A stretch of 64,000 bases of DNA from Bradysia coprophila (taxonomy: Eukaryota > Arthropoda > Insecta > Diptera > Sciaridae): contig NC_050736.1 in assembly GCF_014529535.1 (NCBI RefSeq), forward strand, positions 806,001 to 870,000. The letters are read 5' to 3'. Position 1 is the stretch's first letter. The number at the start of each line of letters is the position of its first letter. Below, in pieces: positions 13,132 to 24,887 of this stretch. Under the pieces are notes generated by a model. The model made no database searches. It worked only from the letters and a program-made list of their open reading frames with translations, and was not told the DNA's origin. A program made the position numbers and the translations under genes.

Positions 13132-13407
13132 GGTTACAATGTAACGTAATTTTTTTTTATAAAAAGGAAAGGAATTTTAGAAAATTTCTCGTCGTTAGAT
13201 TAGAATCAAATCATTTTGCTGTTAATGATGTGAATTACGCTTCCGTTAGATTGTAATTTTTGTTTATCAAAACATCGAGCACAAATCGTTTAAAATTTTT
13301 TTCCGTTGGTTGCTCTAAGAAGTTGATCCGCTCTTAGCACATAGCACGCTAATTGCCATCATTATACTCCAACGGTCGGACCATACAAACTCACAAATTT
13401 ATTCTTT

Positions 13408-16307
13408 TTAAAGTTTTAATTCCTTCAAGAAATCAATTACATCGACGACTTCATCGTTAGATATTTTATAGTCTTTAGTCAAACTATTCAGATTCTTTGC
13501 TGCGGCTTCAAAACTGCTCTTCCAAACCGGCAAACCGTCGAGTGCAGAATCATTGCTGCAGTACAGTACCTCGTTCACATCCTCGTCCAATTTATACGCA
13601 CAAATCGAGCGGAATGATTGTCGCAATTCGATCAAAACTTGTTCACGAAGCTTATCGTCTCGACACACCAAGTTCAGGATAAAGATGCCTGAAAATGAAC
13701 GACAACGATTCGATATTAAAGTTTCAATTGTGCATGTATCACCAACAAGTTACCTTTCTCTCCGATGCATTTCTTTACATTGTCCATGACTGATTTATCC
13801 AAGAACACTCTGGGCGGACAGCTCATACCGAGTGAAGTGTCTTTACTGTCAACGTCAAACAATATCGCCTTGTATGATTGTCCATTATCTGCGGCTTTTG
13901 TTAGAAATTTCAGACCATCTTCGATGACCACGTCCATGCGATCGTCGACCACCAGACCAAAATAGTTTGTTGCCACTTGAAGCATAGCCGGATCTATATC
14001 AACAGCAGTGACGAAAGCTTTTTTGATGCACGAATGTAAAAACATGCAGAGTCCACCTCCACCTAAGCCAATTACAGCCACATCCATCCTATGGTCTTTG
14101 GACTTCTGATTTTGATATGCAATTAAATTAACGCCAAGGGTCATATACACATGATGTTGGCATGCCAAGTAGTTCGGATCGATAATTTTCCGTTGGCCGT
14201 TTTTCGTTTTGGTTATTGTGACCAAAGCCTCCGATTGTATGACAAATTGGTTGCTTAGGAAGACCAGACGACGAAAGATTTTCTTATCTTGGCCGGTTAT
14301 TTCTTCAACAATAAAATCGCCGGACATGTCACTTCGACCTTTGTAGATAGTCTCACGGTTTCCCACCTCGGAGCCAAGAGACAGATAGGGAATCTGTTCC
14401 TGCATACCTTTTGGGGCTAAATTCAGAAGCGATGCGGAAAGCTCGGATTTAACATCGTCCCTACACGAATGGATCGGTGGAGGATTAGTCATCCGTTAAT
14501 AGTCATTGTAATTCTGACGATCTTACCATGTTGTATAAATCTGGCCACGATGCATCGATACGATAGCTAGGCGCTCATACTGAGCCGACAGAAGAAGTTT
14601 TTTTCGCCCTTGTGGAGTTGAAAAAATCCATTCCGTTTCACTGTTAAATTGGTGAATGTCAAGGATTGTCGACAGGTTGTGAAAGTTTATTTCTAAGATT
14701 ACGAAGACGACTCACCGTCCTTGAGGAACGATAAAAACGGCAAATTTTCCGTTGCTCGTTTTGAGTTTTTGGTCCAGAATATGTACAGTAAAGCGTGGTA
14801 TTTGATCACTCGGCTGAAACAGATCCATCGACACCTCGTCCATATCTGATGGAAGACAATTAGAATGAAAAGGAATTCAAAAGGAAAAAAGTAATCTAAA
14901 ATTTACCGGCAATGCTTCCTCTGTGGAGACCGTTACATACCATCGTCTGGTCAATTAATGATCGAAATTGATATAAAATGCAACCGAGATATTTAATGAA
15001 AGTATTTACCGCTTTTTGCACTGCTAACGTTGCGTCGACAACTTCATTTGCTTGCTGGACTCGACACATTTTGTCACCACTCATGCATACCTCCAGCACA
15101 GGAAATGGAAGTTTTCCAAACTTTGTTGCAATGACAATGAACACGGGCATTGATGTACCTGGAACAGCAGCAATTTGGTTTAAATTTGTAACAATCACAC
15201 TCAGCTCTATCAGGAACAGAAATTTAAGAAGGGATAATCCTCGACAACGTTGTAGGGTCTAGGATAAAATTACCAGAAAGTGTAGAACATGTACACTACA
15301 TGGATAAATGCGCCATTCGTCGGGGGAGAATCTAAGATCTAAGTAAACAAGTGTTCACGATCCACTTACCATCGTTACTGGATTCAGCCGTTTTTTGTTC
15401 AGCCTCTACAGCCCGAACCACACGAAACATCCAATTATTTTTCGGAAAGAAATCGACCAGCTCGCGAATGATATGCTCTTGTAGCAGACTTATACAAACA
15501 TACCGACCACCGATCCGAAGAACTCGACTGATTTCACTCAAGTACTTTTCGGCGGTTTCCTTTACTTCATTTGTGTCTTCTGTCATCAATGCATCCAGGG
15601 TTCCTGTCGGGATTGAAAAACAAATGATTGGCTCAGTTGACATTCACGGAGTTGGGCATGGTGCAGATGATTAGAGTTTAGAATTTAGAATTTAGAAGGC
15701 AGAAACAATGTGATGTATGTATGGTCACCACAGGAAATTTGCTATGTTGTATCACGTCTCACCTTTATCTAAAACAACTGAGAACTTATCTTTGGCAAAC
15801 GACATATTGCAAGCATCCATTTGAAGAAATTGCATGTCTGGACGATCGGTCTTATTTTTGCTGATCATTTGATTGATAACCAATTGGGAAATGTCAATGT
15901 TCATGATTTGTCTGAATGTAATAAAATGGAATGTAGATCCATTCAAAGATCGTTATAACCGCGTAAACCCGTGCAATATGTTGTTCATATACGTACCTGT
16001 GACCGACATCATACAAATCCATGCTCAATCTGGAATTACCGCAGCCAATGTTCAAGATTTCATCTTTGGATTTGATGTATTTGTGTAAATGGCCGCATAG
16101 TTCTGGATACTCTCCGTACCTAAAGATATCAGTTTTCCGTATAATGAAAACTCGTATCGTACAGACTTTCTTCGTCCTCCTCCTTAGTGGAACGAAACTT
16201 TGATCACACACTCACCATTCAAATGCTTTTCCACCACGTTTTTGAAAGAAAGAATCCCAATAATCTTTTTGACTAAAGTCTTGATGGCTCTTCGGCAAGA
16301 TATTCAT
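13408..16307 (-). CDS. METTL13: eEF1A lysine and N-terminal methyltransferase (METTL13 type), complete
   Basis: Dual methyltransferase acting on elongation factor eEF1A (alpha-N-terminus and a lysine), named from the human orthologue. Ten exons (high to low): 16216-16307, 15997-16119, 15763-15911, 15370-15603, 15010-15158, 14907-14946, 14716-14845, 14527-14640, 13754-14460, 13408-13688. They give 672 aa, close to the usual 700. The N-terminus [17 protein letters not shown] is the family signature. The first SAM-binding domain carries [11 protein letters not shown], and the C-terminal spermidine-synthase-like domain carries [10 protein letters not shown] and [13 protein letters not shown] lies in the linker. 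All phases agree. The stop is followed within a few bases by AATAAA read on the minus strand (13397-13402). Transposon remnants lie within 250 bp upstream of the start. Confidence 0.95.
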
Positions 16308-16535
16308 ATTTCGATCCGGAAATTGAATCTTTTTCTGTTAATAACTTTGCTCACCAGAAATTACTTAGAAATATCTTCGATAAACACGATAGAAAAATAA
16401 TAAATAAAGCAGATACAGGTATATAATGACATTTCCTTTGACAGTCTGTGCAGTGTTGACGGATATTTCAGAAAAAAGTGTTTGGACCAAAGTATGTATA
16501 TACACGATATGTACCGTATGTACCTTGGTTTGGAC

Positions 16536-16769
16536 CAAGGCTGTATACTTTGGGGAGGTCAGAGGTCACGCAGATACAGATACGCGGGTTACACACCACA
16601 GTTGATGATAAAATGGCCGATTTCATACAAAAATTCACCTACTCTGATGATTCTCGTCGTCTTGATGATGTGGTGAATTTTTTTACATGTAAAATCATCA
16701 AAAGTGGTGTGTTCCCGCGTATCTAATAAAATGGCGGTCTGCGTGACCTCCTCAAAGTATACAGCCTTG
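16536..16769. mobile_element. hAT-like MITE with exact 8 bp target-site duplication
   Basis: A 234 bp element. The terminal inverted repeat is CAAGGCTGTATACTTTG, with its complement at the right end, and the arms continue inward past GGAGGTCA and CGCGGG. GTTTGGAC is duplicated at 16528-16535 and 16770-16777. An 8 bp duplication and a CA start fit the hAT superfamily. It lies about 230 bp upstream of the METTL13 start codon. Any open frame here is only the palindrome read through. Confidence 0.85.
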
Positions 16770-16818
16770 GTTTGGACGACGAAAGTTTTGTGAGCTCTGT
16801 GTGAGCTGCGCTAATACG

Positions 16819-16962
16819 CAGTACCGGACTGGCTCAAAAAAGCCCATCGGGGCCTCATGCAACTCAATTTAAAAAGGCCCACAAATTAAAAATTCTCATA
16901 CAAAAATCCAAAAGGCCCATCGGGAATCCCCCGAATTCACCGTATGGCCAGTCCGGGTCTGA
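16819..16962. mobile_element. hAT-like MITE, CCGGACTGGC terminus
   Basis: The left end CAGTACCGGACTGGC and the right end GCCAGTCCGGGTCTGA are inverted copies. CTAATACG is duplicated at 16811-16818 and 16963-16970, leaving one extra base at the right edge. The inner AAAGCCCATCGG motif recurs near the right end of the 1.6 kb element at 62192, so the two probably belong to related hAT families. About 144 bp, non-coding. Confidence 0.75.
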
Positions 16963-16969
16963 CTAATAC

Positions 16970-17694
16970 GTTTGTTCCAAGTAACTGTAAACACGAATTT
17001 TCACTCGCCGAACGAACACGATTTCATCCCTATTTTTGTATAAATATTGATGAGTAATTTGACAATTCGTATGGCATTTAAAGAAACCTTGGGTCTGTTC
17101 CATCTTACTGTACAAAAGAATTTTGACAGGCCGAAAACAACCGACCGACACACACAGAAGCAAACATAACTGCAACTTAAACAAATTCTTTAATTAAAAC
17201 TTCAAAGTGAGGTGGTGTTTGCTTCTCCGTGGATGACGATTGACATTTTCAATGACGTTACATATGGAACGATAAGGATACGTGTACTGAGTCAATGCAG
17301 CATGTCTATAAATCTGTTAGGGTTATGGCTTATAAGAAACTTAGAATCTTTGAAGAGAACGTGAACTTCTTTGCGCCACGTACACTATTATCGGACAAAA
17401 AAAAAACCGTAAAGGGTGAAGGTGACGCAAGATCTTTACATGACTTTTTTAAAAGTTCAGATTGCCTCATCTGTGAAGATACAAGGACTTGCGTTCTTTT
17501 CACCCCGTGTTTTTCCCCTGATGTATATTAATCAAGGTGTTGTGGTGTGATATGATATAGTATACTGGTTTTTCACTTTTCTGCCCGCTCTACCTCCGAT
17601 AACCGCTGTATGAATCATTTCAAATGTTGAAACGGCGAATAACCACAATATTGAGCTAGATAGATTAACCATAATTATTTTATTTGAATTATTT
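16970..17694. other. Spacer with one dispersed repeat, no gene recognised
   Basis: Open frames of 60-80 codons occur, but none has a signal peptide, a domain or coherent splice sites. A dispersed repeat lies at 17154-17258 and is listed separately. Confidence 0.4.
17154..17258. repeat. Dispersed repeat, also at 61898-61993
   Basis: The segment starting ACAGAAGCAAACATAA and running through AACTTCAAAGTGAGG to TGACGATTGACATTT is found again near 61898-61993 in the same orientation. An imperfect terminal inverted repeat (AGAAGCAAAC and its complement) spans about 75-80 bp, suggesting a very short MITE. Both copies are preceded by AATTTTGACA. In this copy extra bases separate that motif from the repeat. 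Confidence 0.6.
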
Positions 17695-18273
17695 TTAAAG
17701 GTAACATTTCGGTTTATTTTCACAGATGAAATAAGCTAAGCTGTTGCAATCAAAGTCATTCCATTTCAGGCTCTCTGCTCCAAATAAAACAATGCAATGT
17801 TCCGTGCCATTTTTGTTGTCAGGTCGAAGCGGTGCAAAATTTGCATACGTAATCACATCGCCTGTAGTGAACCAATTGAAAATTCCTTCATTAGCAAGAT
17901 CCGTCCCAGCCGTCCAAAAACTTTTACTCTGCAGATCTAAATATAACGGTCAGACGTTATTCATAAAGATTACCCTATCCTAAATTTACCCAAATCATGT
18001 ATTAGTCCTTCAACATACTTTTGTTCCACTTCTGTCTCAATGGATGCTAATTGGCCACCACAGTCGAGGCAAGACAAATGGGCATTGAACCAAGTCATCT
18101 GTGACAATAAATCGCTTAATCGAATTTAATTTCACTAAATTGATTGAACTGACCTTCGCAAAGTATTGTATTTTGAATTCCTTATTGAGTAACTGAACTG
18201 GTGCATTTTGCCCAAATGTTAAAGTTACATTGAGGACGATAAAAAGCAGGACAAGTGATTTTAGGCACACCAT
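17695..18273 (-). CDS. Secreted C-type lectin-domain protein
   Basis: Small secreted C-type lectin, a class used in insects for pathogen binding, haemolymph or salivary functions. Three exons (18154-18273, 17990-18098, 17695-17936) join in phase to give 156 aa. The signal peptide MVCLKSLVLLFIVLNVTLTF is followed by a single lectin domain: WFNAHLSCLDCGGQLASI, a WTAGTDLANEG stretch, then CIVL, KWNDFDC and YFICE. Calcium/sugar site: the usual EPN or QPD position reads RPD, and WND is kept, so sugar binding may be altered. The start is the ATG at 18273; a TTG just upstream is in frame but not needed. A minus-strand AATAAA lies 11-16 bp beyond the stop. Confidence 0.92.
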
Positions 18274-18851
18274 CAAAATTGCTCGTTTTAACTAATTGCC
18301 AAAAACGTTTGTCTCACTGTGAATTTATAGACAAATTGGACCTACATTTTATACAATCAGATTAGAGAACGAATATACAATAAAGCTAAATTTAATTATA
18401 TTGCCATGAGAAACGTTTTTTTTGCGCATTTATTTACCTTGTAAAGATAAAACGCACCTAAAAGAAAGATCGTCAGACTTTTTTTAGATTTATCAGATAG
18501 GGAGATCATTTCTGAACAAAGGATAACCTCCGTTGGCCTGTAGACTCTACAGTGTAGAGGCGTCACAATTTTTTTTCTTCTGTACTTCGTTCTTTGCGTT
18601 CACTTGCGATACGAAATATCCAAGGTGGATATATAGTTTGGAGGTAATTTCATTCAGCACATAATATAAGTTCAATGCTAATGACACTTTTTTTTTAAAT
18701 CGTTGACTATATCTACTTTTTGGAAATGTCGATGTCATAGTAATGAAGTTGGTGCACAAAAAATAGAGAATACTATTTGTCCCACCAGGTTTCATATAAT
18801 GAAATCATAGAAGCCATCGTTAGGGCCTCTACTACACACTACACCTTCACC
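18274..18851. other. Spacer upstream of the lectin, no gene seen
   Basis: It holds the presumed lectin promoter. The remainder is AT-rich, with no coding or structural signal that I could support. Confidence 0.4.
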
Positions 18852-19666
18852 AATAGACTGTTATGATCAGAGCGAGAAAACCGAAGACTAGTTATTATAA
18901 CTTGCCTTGGGGTACTTGTCAAAGTATTTGCTTCTCTTTCAACGTGGTACGTTGAGAGCGGGAGGACCGAAGACCAGTTTATTTTAACTTGCCTTGGGGT
19001 ACTTGTCAAAATATCTTCTTCTCTTTCATCATAACACTCTATAGAGTAAGAATTAGCTCTTTCATTATTCGTTCATCAAGCGAGTCGCCACCGGTCAGCG
19101 GTTGGTTTTTTTTTCATGCTGGCACACCTGCATTCGTACATTGTACCACCTGAAAACCAGCGCTTCCACCTACGTAATAAACACATACTAGACGAGCGAA
19201 CCTTAATCTATCTCTAAACAACACAGCCAGTACAAGGGGCCAACCCGATAACAGGAAACTGTCACAATTCACAAGAGTTAGATGTTGACGAACAATCTGA
19301 TACAATACGAATCATCCGCTATTTGTGACGCAATAGCGTAAGTTTCCGTAAGTCTCTAAAAAAAGAACTATCAGGCGGACATGATTCCTTATGTCCCTCG
19401 CACACAATATGAGAGATATACGATTTGACAGACAAATTGTCAAATCAATGTTGCGAATGTTGAAATGTATGAAATATAGAGTGTTATGATGAAAAAGAAG
19501 AAGATATTTTGACAAGTACCTCAAGGGAAGTTAAAATAAACTGGTCTTCTGTCCTCTCGCTCTCAACGTACCACGCTGAAAGAGAAGCAAATACATTGAC
19601 AAGTACCCCAAGGCAAGTTATTATAACTAGTCTTCGGTTTTCTCGTTCTGATCATAACAGTCTATT
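18852..19666. mobile_element. Foldback element with internally duplicated arms
   Basis: The left arm 18852-19042 and right arm 19475-19666 are inverted copies; the outer end reads AATAGACTGTTATGATCAG. Each arm holds two tandem units of about 90 bp that share CTTGCCTTGGGGTACTTGTCAAA. The centre (about 430 bp) is unique and has no open frame of note. A diverged relative occurs at 38100-38480 inside MITD1 intron 3. Foldback-type DNA transposon, non-autonomous. Confidence 0.8.
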
Positions 19667-20279
19667 CATGCCGTAAGTGTGCCCAAAATTTGAATTTTAA
19701 GTGAACGATTCGATGATAAAGTGAACCGAAAAGCACATTTCAACGCTTCATTGTATGAAACTGACGCTACGTTAGAAAGACCTCCGGACTTACCATTTTG
19801 AATTTCAACCGCACTTACGGCGTCAATTGGCTACACTGAGTGTACGATTGTGTTTGATTGTGGCACGGACATTAGTCACTAAAAATAAAATTGGTTTTTG
19901 TGTAATAATAGACTTGCGTCATTCCCGGTGACTAACGTGCGGGTGTGATTGATGTGATTACAGTGGTCACATCAGTAACACTGTTCACTTCTATTTTGTG
20001 AGTACGTGGAGTACGTTCGTCTCAAGAAGCTTAACGGTAATTTCGTAGATGTCGCTGCATAGCTATTTTTTTCTGACACGTCAAACACGTCACTTGAAAT
20101 TTCTTCCACAAATCACTTTTCGGTCAATTCTACTCATATCAAGCACGTAAGTTTTTGTTCAACGTGTCATCTGTTTGAATAGAAAAGTCTGAAACATAAA
20201 TTAGAAACGCAGACATTCGCTGTTAATTGGGTCTAGTTTAAACTGTTTAAATCTAAACTTGCATATTTCGTAGGATAAA
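19667..20279 (+). promoter_or_regulatory. TRAP-beta upstream region and likely 5' untranslated exon
   Basis: A good donor (CAC before GTAAGT) near 20139 and an acceptor ending TTTCGTAG at 20274, six bases before the ATG, suggest a leader intron of about 135 nt in the TRAP-beta transcript. No TATA box stands out. No other gene is seen. Confidence 0.4.
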
Positions 20280-21000
20280 ATGCATAAATCTTTAAGTATA
20301 CTTTGCCTGTTCGGTTTAATTGTTGCGTCTGGCTATGCTGCTGAAGATGAAACCAGTGCCGCGAGACTCCTAGTCAACAAACAAATTCTGAATAAATACT
20401 TGGTCGAAGGAAATGATGTACTCGTTAAATACACGCTATACAATGTGGGAAGTGGAGCCGCTGTGAATGTCCAATTAGGTGAGTGAAATCGGCACCCCTC
20501 AACCCTCACTAAGACGATCTTGCGGGCATCAGTTCAAATTAACTTTTATGTTTCAGTCGACAACAGTTTCCATCCAAATGGTTTCGATTTGGTCGGCGGT
20601 CAATACAGCGCTTCAATAGATCGAATTGCCCCACAAACCAATGTCACCCATGTCGTTGTTGTTCGACCAAAGGCCTCAGGCTATTTCAATTTTACCGCTG
20701 CCGAAGTTAGCTACAAAGCAGTTGAAGACTCCGAAATTGTAAGTTTTGCACATAAAATCGTTGAGGAGACACTCCAGTTTACCGTTATTCATTTGACAGC
20801 TGCAACTTGCTTTCTCATCGGCTCCTGGTGAAGGTGGAATTGTTGGCCAAGCAGATTTCAATCGTCTTTTCTCGTCCCATTTATTCGACTGGATCGCATT
20901 TGCTATCATGTCCATTCCACCACTAGTTATCCCATTCTGCTTGTGGCACACATCGAAAACAAAGTACGAGAAGCTCACAAAGTCCAAGAAAGGGCATTAA
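20280..21000 (+). CDS. SSR2: Translocon-associated protein subunit beta (SSR2)
   Basis: Subunit of the TRAP complex in the endoplasmic reticulum membrane, next to the Sec61 channel, aiding translocation of nascent secretory proteins. Three exons (20280-20478, 20557-20738, 20800-21000) give 193 aa, near the family's usual 180-190. It has a signal peptide ([20 protein letters not shown]), an immunoglobulin-like lumenal domain ([30 protein letters not shown]) with NVTH and NFTA glycosylation sites, one membrane span ([20 protein letters not shown]) and a short basic cytosolic tail ([13 protein letters not shown]). The start is the only ATG in context. AATAAA occurs near 21217. Confidence 0.96.
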
Positions 21001-22779
21001 GAACGGTGGAAGTTCGCGCTGTTAAATATGATAGTCGTTAGTGATGAGGAAAAGTGGTCAGAGTAAATTGTATGTGCATCGAACGTCGGTAAATCGTAAT
21101 TTAATTTGCAGAATTTATTTCATTTTCCACTTCAAAATTTTTTTTTCCGCGCCAGACTAAATAATTTTTGTAATTTATTTAACGTTTTTTGTGAAAACGT
21201 GTGAACGAAAACAATTTTGTAATAAACCGCGCAAGGACATTTTGTTTTTGTAATTTGGATTTTACTTTTGGCTCAATTTCAAATGGGGAACCAACACCAA
21301 CACGGATGGACTGCAAACATGAGAAGCACATTTTACTCGATTCCTTGGAAGTTTGTTATTGACTTATGATAAGCTTGTTGCCCGAAGTGTAGGAATAGTC
21401 ACAGTATTCAAAATTGCACGCCCAGATTTTTCACGGGAAATGCAAACGTCTCCTTAGGAGAAAGACGGAAATACTACTTTATTGTCTGCAGCCGGCAAAT
21501 ACGTCTGCCGGCTGCAGTCAAGGAAGTAGAAGAACATCTCCCTAAAATTACTATTTTGATGAGTATCGAAGTTTGTAGCTCGAGTCGAACGTGGGAGATA
21601 CCATCAAAAGATTGGATTTTCTTTTGCTATTAAGTCGAAGTCTGCATTTATTTCGGGGACAGGCATGAAATCTACATAGTTTGCAAAACAAATTATGTAA
21701 ATCTATTCTTGCATGACGTTGACTTATCGTTGTTTTCTCCGATATGTTTAACATAAAAGGCACTTATTACCTTGATCCCTTTCAGGAATATTGTACCTAG
21801 ATAGACTAGATTACATATCCTGCGACTATTCTCAACTGATTACATTATCGTAAAAAATCACCTGTAATCAATAACGACGACAAGCGTAAGTGCCGAGCTG
21901 TGATGGCTATTATATAGTTTTTTATTTGAATGAATTACATTTACAATTTGTAGAACGCTAACACATTATGCAACTAAGTAATAAATTTAGTAAATGATAA
22001 GTGTGAACGTTGCACTTGTCAGAAGAACGCAACGTACTCTATACAATATATAGTACGATGCGTTGAACGCCAAAAAAACCCTACTTCTCTGTTTCATCAA
22101 ACCCAGACAATTTTGTTGTTTTGTAGTGAAAAGATACTTACACAACTTTACATGTGAAGGGACGTAATCATAACAGAAAACCCTCACTTTGGTCCCCGAT
22201 GCGTGTAATAGTACATTACGTTGTGCTTCCACATTTTTTTTAAGGAGCGGGAGCAACAGAATTTATCTGAGGTTTATTATACGTGGAATGAAACAGGGAA
22301 AGTCCAGTTACAACACCCTATAGTCAGTTCCGCTGATAAACGCTGTTGCAAGCCAGCAGGACTGTCCAATATTCACCATATTTTTAGTCATAGGTCCAGA
22401 ACGGGTGACGGCCCATACCGATCATTATACTCTTTATGAAGGTCTGGCACAGGCCAACGTTCCTACAACATTTCAACTTTTATAAACATGTCTATCATTG
22501 ACATGCTACAACTTTTCACGTGTTCACTTCGAAAATGGGAAACCAAACGAAAAAGTAAAAGATTCCTATTTCTTGGAATTGGAAGACGATTCAAACGAGC
22601 TATAGCTTGCCTGGATCGCCGAACCATTGTTTTCAAATTGGTTCAAGTTTTGGCGATATCACTCTTAATAACCATTTCCCTATTGAACACTGAAATAGTT
22701 ATTTACGTATCTGTGTTGCTTTTACCTAATTTCGCTTCTTGTAGACCGAGCGGAGCGTACAAGTAGGTATGTATACAAC
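21001..22779. other. 3' flank of TRAP-beta and gene-free spacer
   Basis: The first 220 bp are the likely 3' untranslated region. Beyond it the open frames lack any recognisable feature. A perfect 12 bp GC-rich hairpin (CTGCAGCCGGCA and its complement) lies at 21486-21517. A GACCGAGCGGAGCG motif near 22744 resembles the hairpin caps of foldbacks elsewhere in the window. Confidence 0.4.
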
Positions 22780-22780
22780 T

Positions 22781-23526
22781 TTATTGCTTGCCCCAAGCGA
22801 AAATTGATTCTTACATATCAATTTGGCCCCTGCGAAAATGGTCGATTACATGAGGGATATTTGTATGACACTATCGTCAAGGAATCTCTATTTTCGCGGG
22901 GTGCACAGTCATTCACGTAAAACGAGTTTTCGCGGGGTGCAGCCAGATGAAGGAGGATGCATCATCTGAAATATTTAATGCCTTCCAACAGAAAAAAAGA
23001 AAATAATTATTGATGTTTTGTGTTTTTGAACACAAATTTTCCAGTGGCGTGAGTTGAATGTCGCAAAAGCATTTGAATTATTTCGAAAAGAAAATCACAA
23101 AACTGAAAGTGTCAGCCATTTTTTGCTCCAGCAATAAATTCAATGTTTGTAATGAACACATGGCAAACACTTTTAGTTGCGTATTTTTCACTTATATTCG
23201 AGAACACTAAACACTTTGCTTATGTTAGACATTATTCACTTCACTTCACTGCAAAATTTTTATTCTAAATAACGAAAACAACAAAATTAATGCATTATCC
23301 TGAAACGGAAAAACAATTCAGTGACAAGCCGACTGTTGTGACCGTTGTGACGTGTATTGAGATTACTGCTGTAACAATACCAACATAACATTAGTGTTGT
23401 TTTCGGGATTTTTTTCTTCGTAGACGTGTGAGCCAATTTCGGAGGGTTCGGCGGTATACTAGATTCGTTGTTACTGCGTTAAGGAATTGATATGTAAGAA
23501 TCAATTTTCGCTTGGACAAGCAATAA
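22781..23526. repeat. Inverted-repeat-bounded segment
   Basis: About 44 bp at 22781-22824 (TTATTGCTTGCCCCAAGCGA onward through the CTTACATATCAA block) is repeated in inverted orientation at 23484-23526. The interior has no coding frame. It contains two GTTTTCGCGGGGTGCA-like motifs. It may be a non-autonomous transposon of about 750 bp. No clear target-site duplication was found. Confidence 0.5.
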
Positions 23527-23533
23527 AATAGAA

Positions 23534-23800
23534 TACAGTGCAAGCTGCTGCCATGATTCATTACTTGGGGAAACAATTTTGAAACTCGCAACTCACGCGT
23601 GTGTGTTTAAGCGCCTCGGTTTGAAAACTGTTATTTTGACGCGGGTAGTTACATACCTCGCCTTCGGCTCGGATATGCAAACTCTACCCTTGTCAAAATA
23701 ACAGTTTTCAAACCTTGGCGCTTAAACACACACTTGTGAGTTGCTCGTATCTCAAAATTGTTCCTCCATGTAATGAATCATTTTCGCAGCATGCACTGTA
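23534..23800. mobile_element. Foldback MITE bounded by TA
   Basis: A 267 bp near-palindrome with outer ends TACAGTGCAAGC and GCATGCACTGTA. The arms are over 100 bp each and contain the AAACACACACTTG-type block and GTTTTGAAACTCG. The apex carries the GC-rich motif CCTCGCCTTCGGCTCGG. If the flanking TA is the duplicated target, it would be Tc1/mariner-like. Confidence 0.7.
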
Positions 23801-24193
23801 ACCTACTATTACATACAGATGAACGAAAATCTGGTAGATCTACTTGTAAATTACAGTGGCTGTAAGAGTAGCATTGTATTTATACAAGACGCATCAATTT
23901 AATGCGTACCATTGACAAAATGAAATGATTTTATAAGATTTATCTGCTAATTTGCATATATATTCGTTATAATTATTTACAGCGTAAGGTAACGATCAAA
24001 CATAACATTTTTCAAGACCTCTTTTTCTATTCGAACACAAATTGATAGAGAAGTTTATCGTAGAATCGAATAGAACAGTCGTCTTGTTGATATCTTAAGC
24101 AACGTTGTGTATTACCTTACTGAATAATATGAGATTTATAATTAATGTCTCATTACTGAAATACGTGACTCTAAAGTTTGCTTGTTTCATTTT

Positions 24194-24420
24194 TCATTTT
24201 ACATGTTTAAATGCAGATATTGGAGGCAAGTAAGTCTTATTCTTTTTGTAATAATTAATTTGAGCAATATTGGATGCTTCCATAAGGGCTATTGAGGCAA
24301 AATTATCGAATTCTGGAAATACATTAAAGAACTCTTCCAACAAACAGTAGTGCTGCCAAATAAATTTTTGTTTTCTTAAATATGTCTTTAAATTCGACAA
24401 ACGAGACAAATCAAAACTGT
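24194..24420 (-). other. Orphan exon-like open frame, unrecognised
   Basis: Read on the minus strand, an open frame follows an acceptor-like TTTCACAG and encodes about 72 residues of reasonably balanced composition (FDLSRLSNLKTYLRKQKF, LLEEFFNVFPEFDNFASIAL). No ATG begins it, no partner exon was found and I do not recognise it. It could be a transposase remnant, a terminal exon or chance. Confidence 0.2.
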
Positions 24421-24887
24421 GAAATTTGAAGCTTTTAGTTAAATACTCAAGTTAATTTGTGTGTTGTGAGGTAGAACCTTAAGATGAAGACATACGATCA
24501 ATTTTACATTGCTCAAATCGACAAATAGGCTTCAATAAAAAACCACAGCCAATACTCTCTCTAGCAAAAAAACTCTCAGCTCTTTGTGTCAAATTCACAC
24601 CTTATTTCTTTGTATTCTACAAACACTATTCTTCATTCCACTATTCCAAAGGCTACTTGATTCTTTATAAAAGTAGTTTGGTTGCTAGAGATTGTATTGC
24701 CACAACATAATCGTCGATCCCAGAAACGCAAAATTGCTCGTGTGTTTTCACCAAGGAGGCCGCCCATATATTTATTTATTTCACCCCTAGACATCTACAG
24801 AAATCGAAATCGATCAATTATTTTTGTTTCTAGCAGACTTAATAGTACATTACATAAGAGACGTATACGTATACGAACGCTTGTGCG

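Noticed and set aside
16478-16726. Plus-strand frame of 82 codons
   Set aside because: It spans the MITE at 16536 and its flank; composition follows the palindrome.
22488-22766. 92-codon plus-strand frame with a hydrophobic stretch
   Set aside because: No signal-peptide organisation, no splice partners, repeat-rich surroundings; treated as chance.
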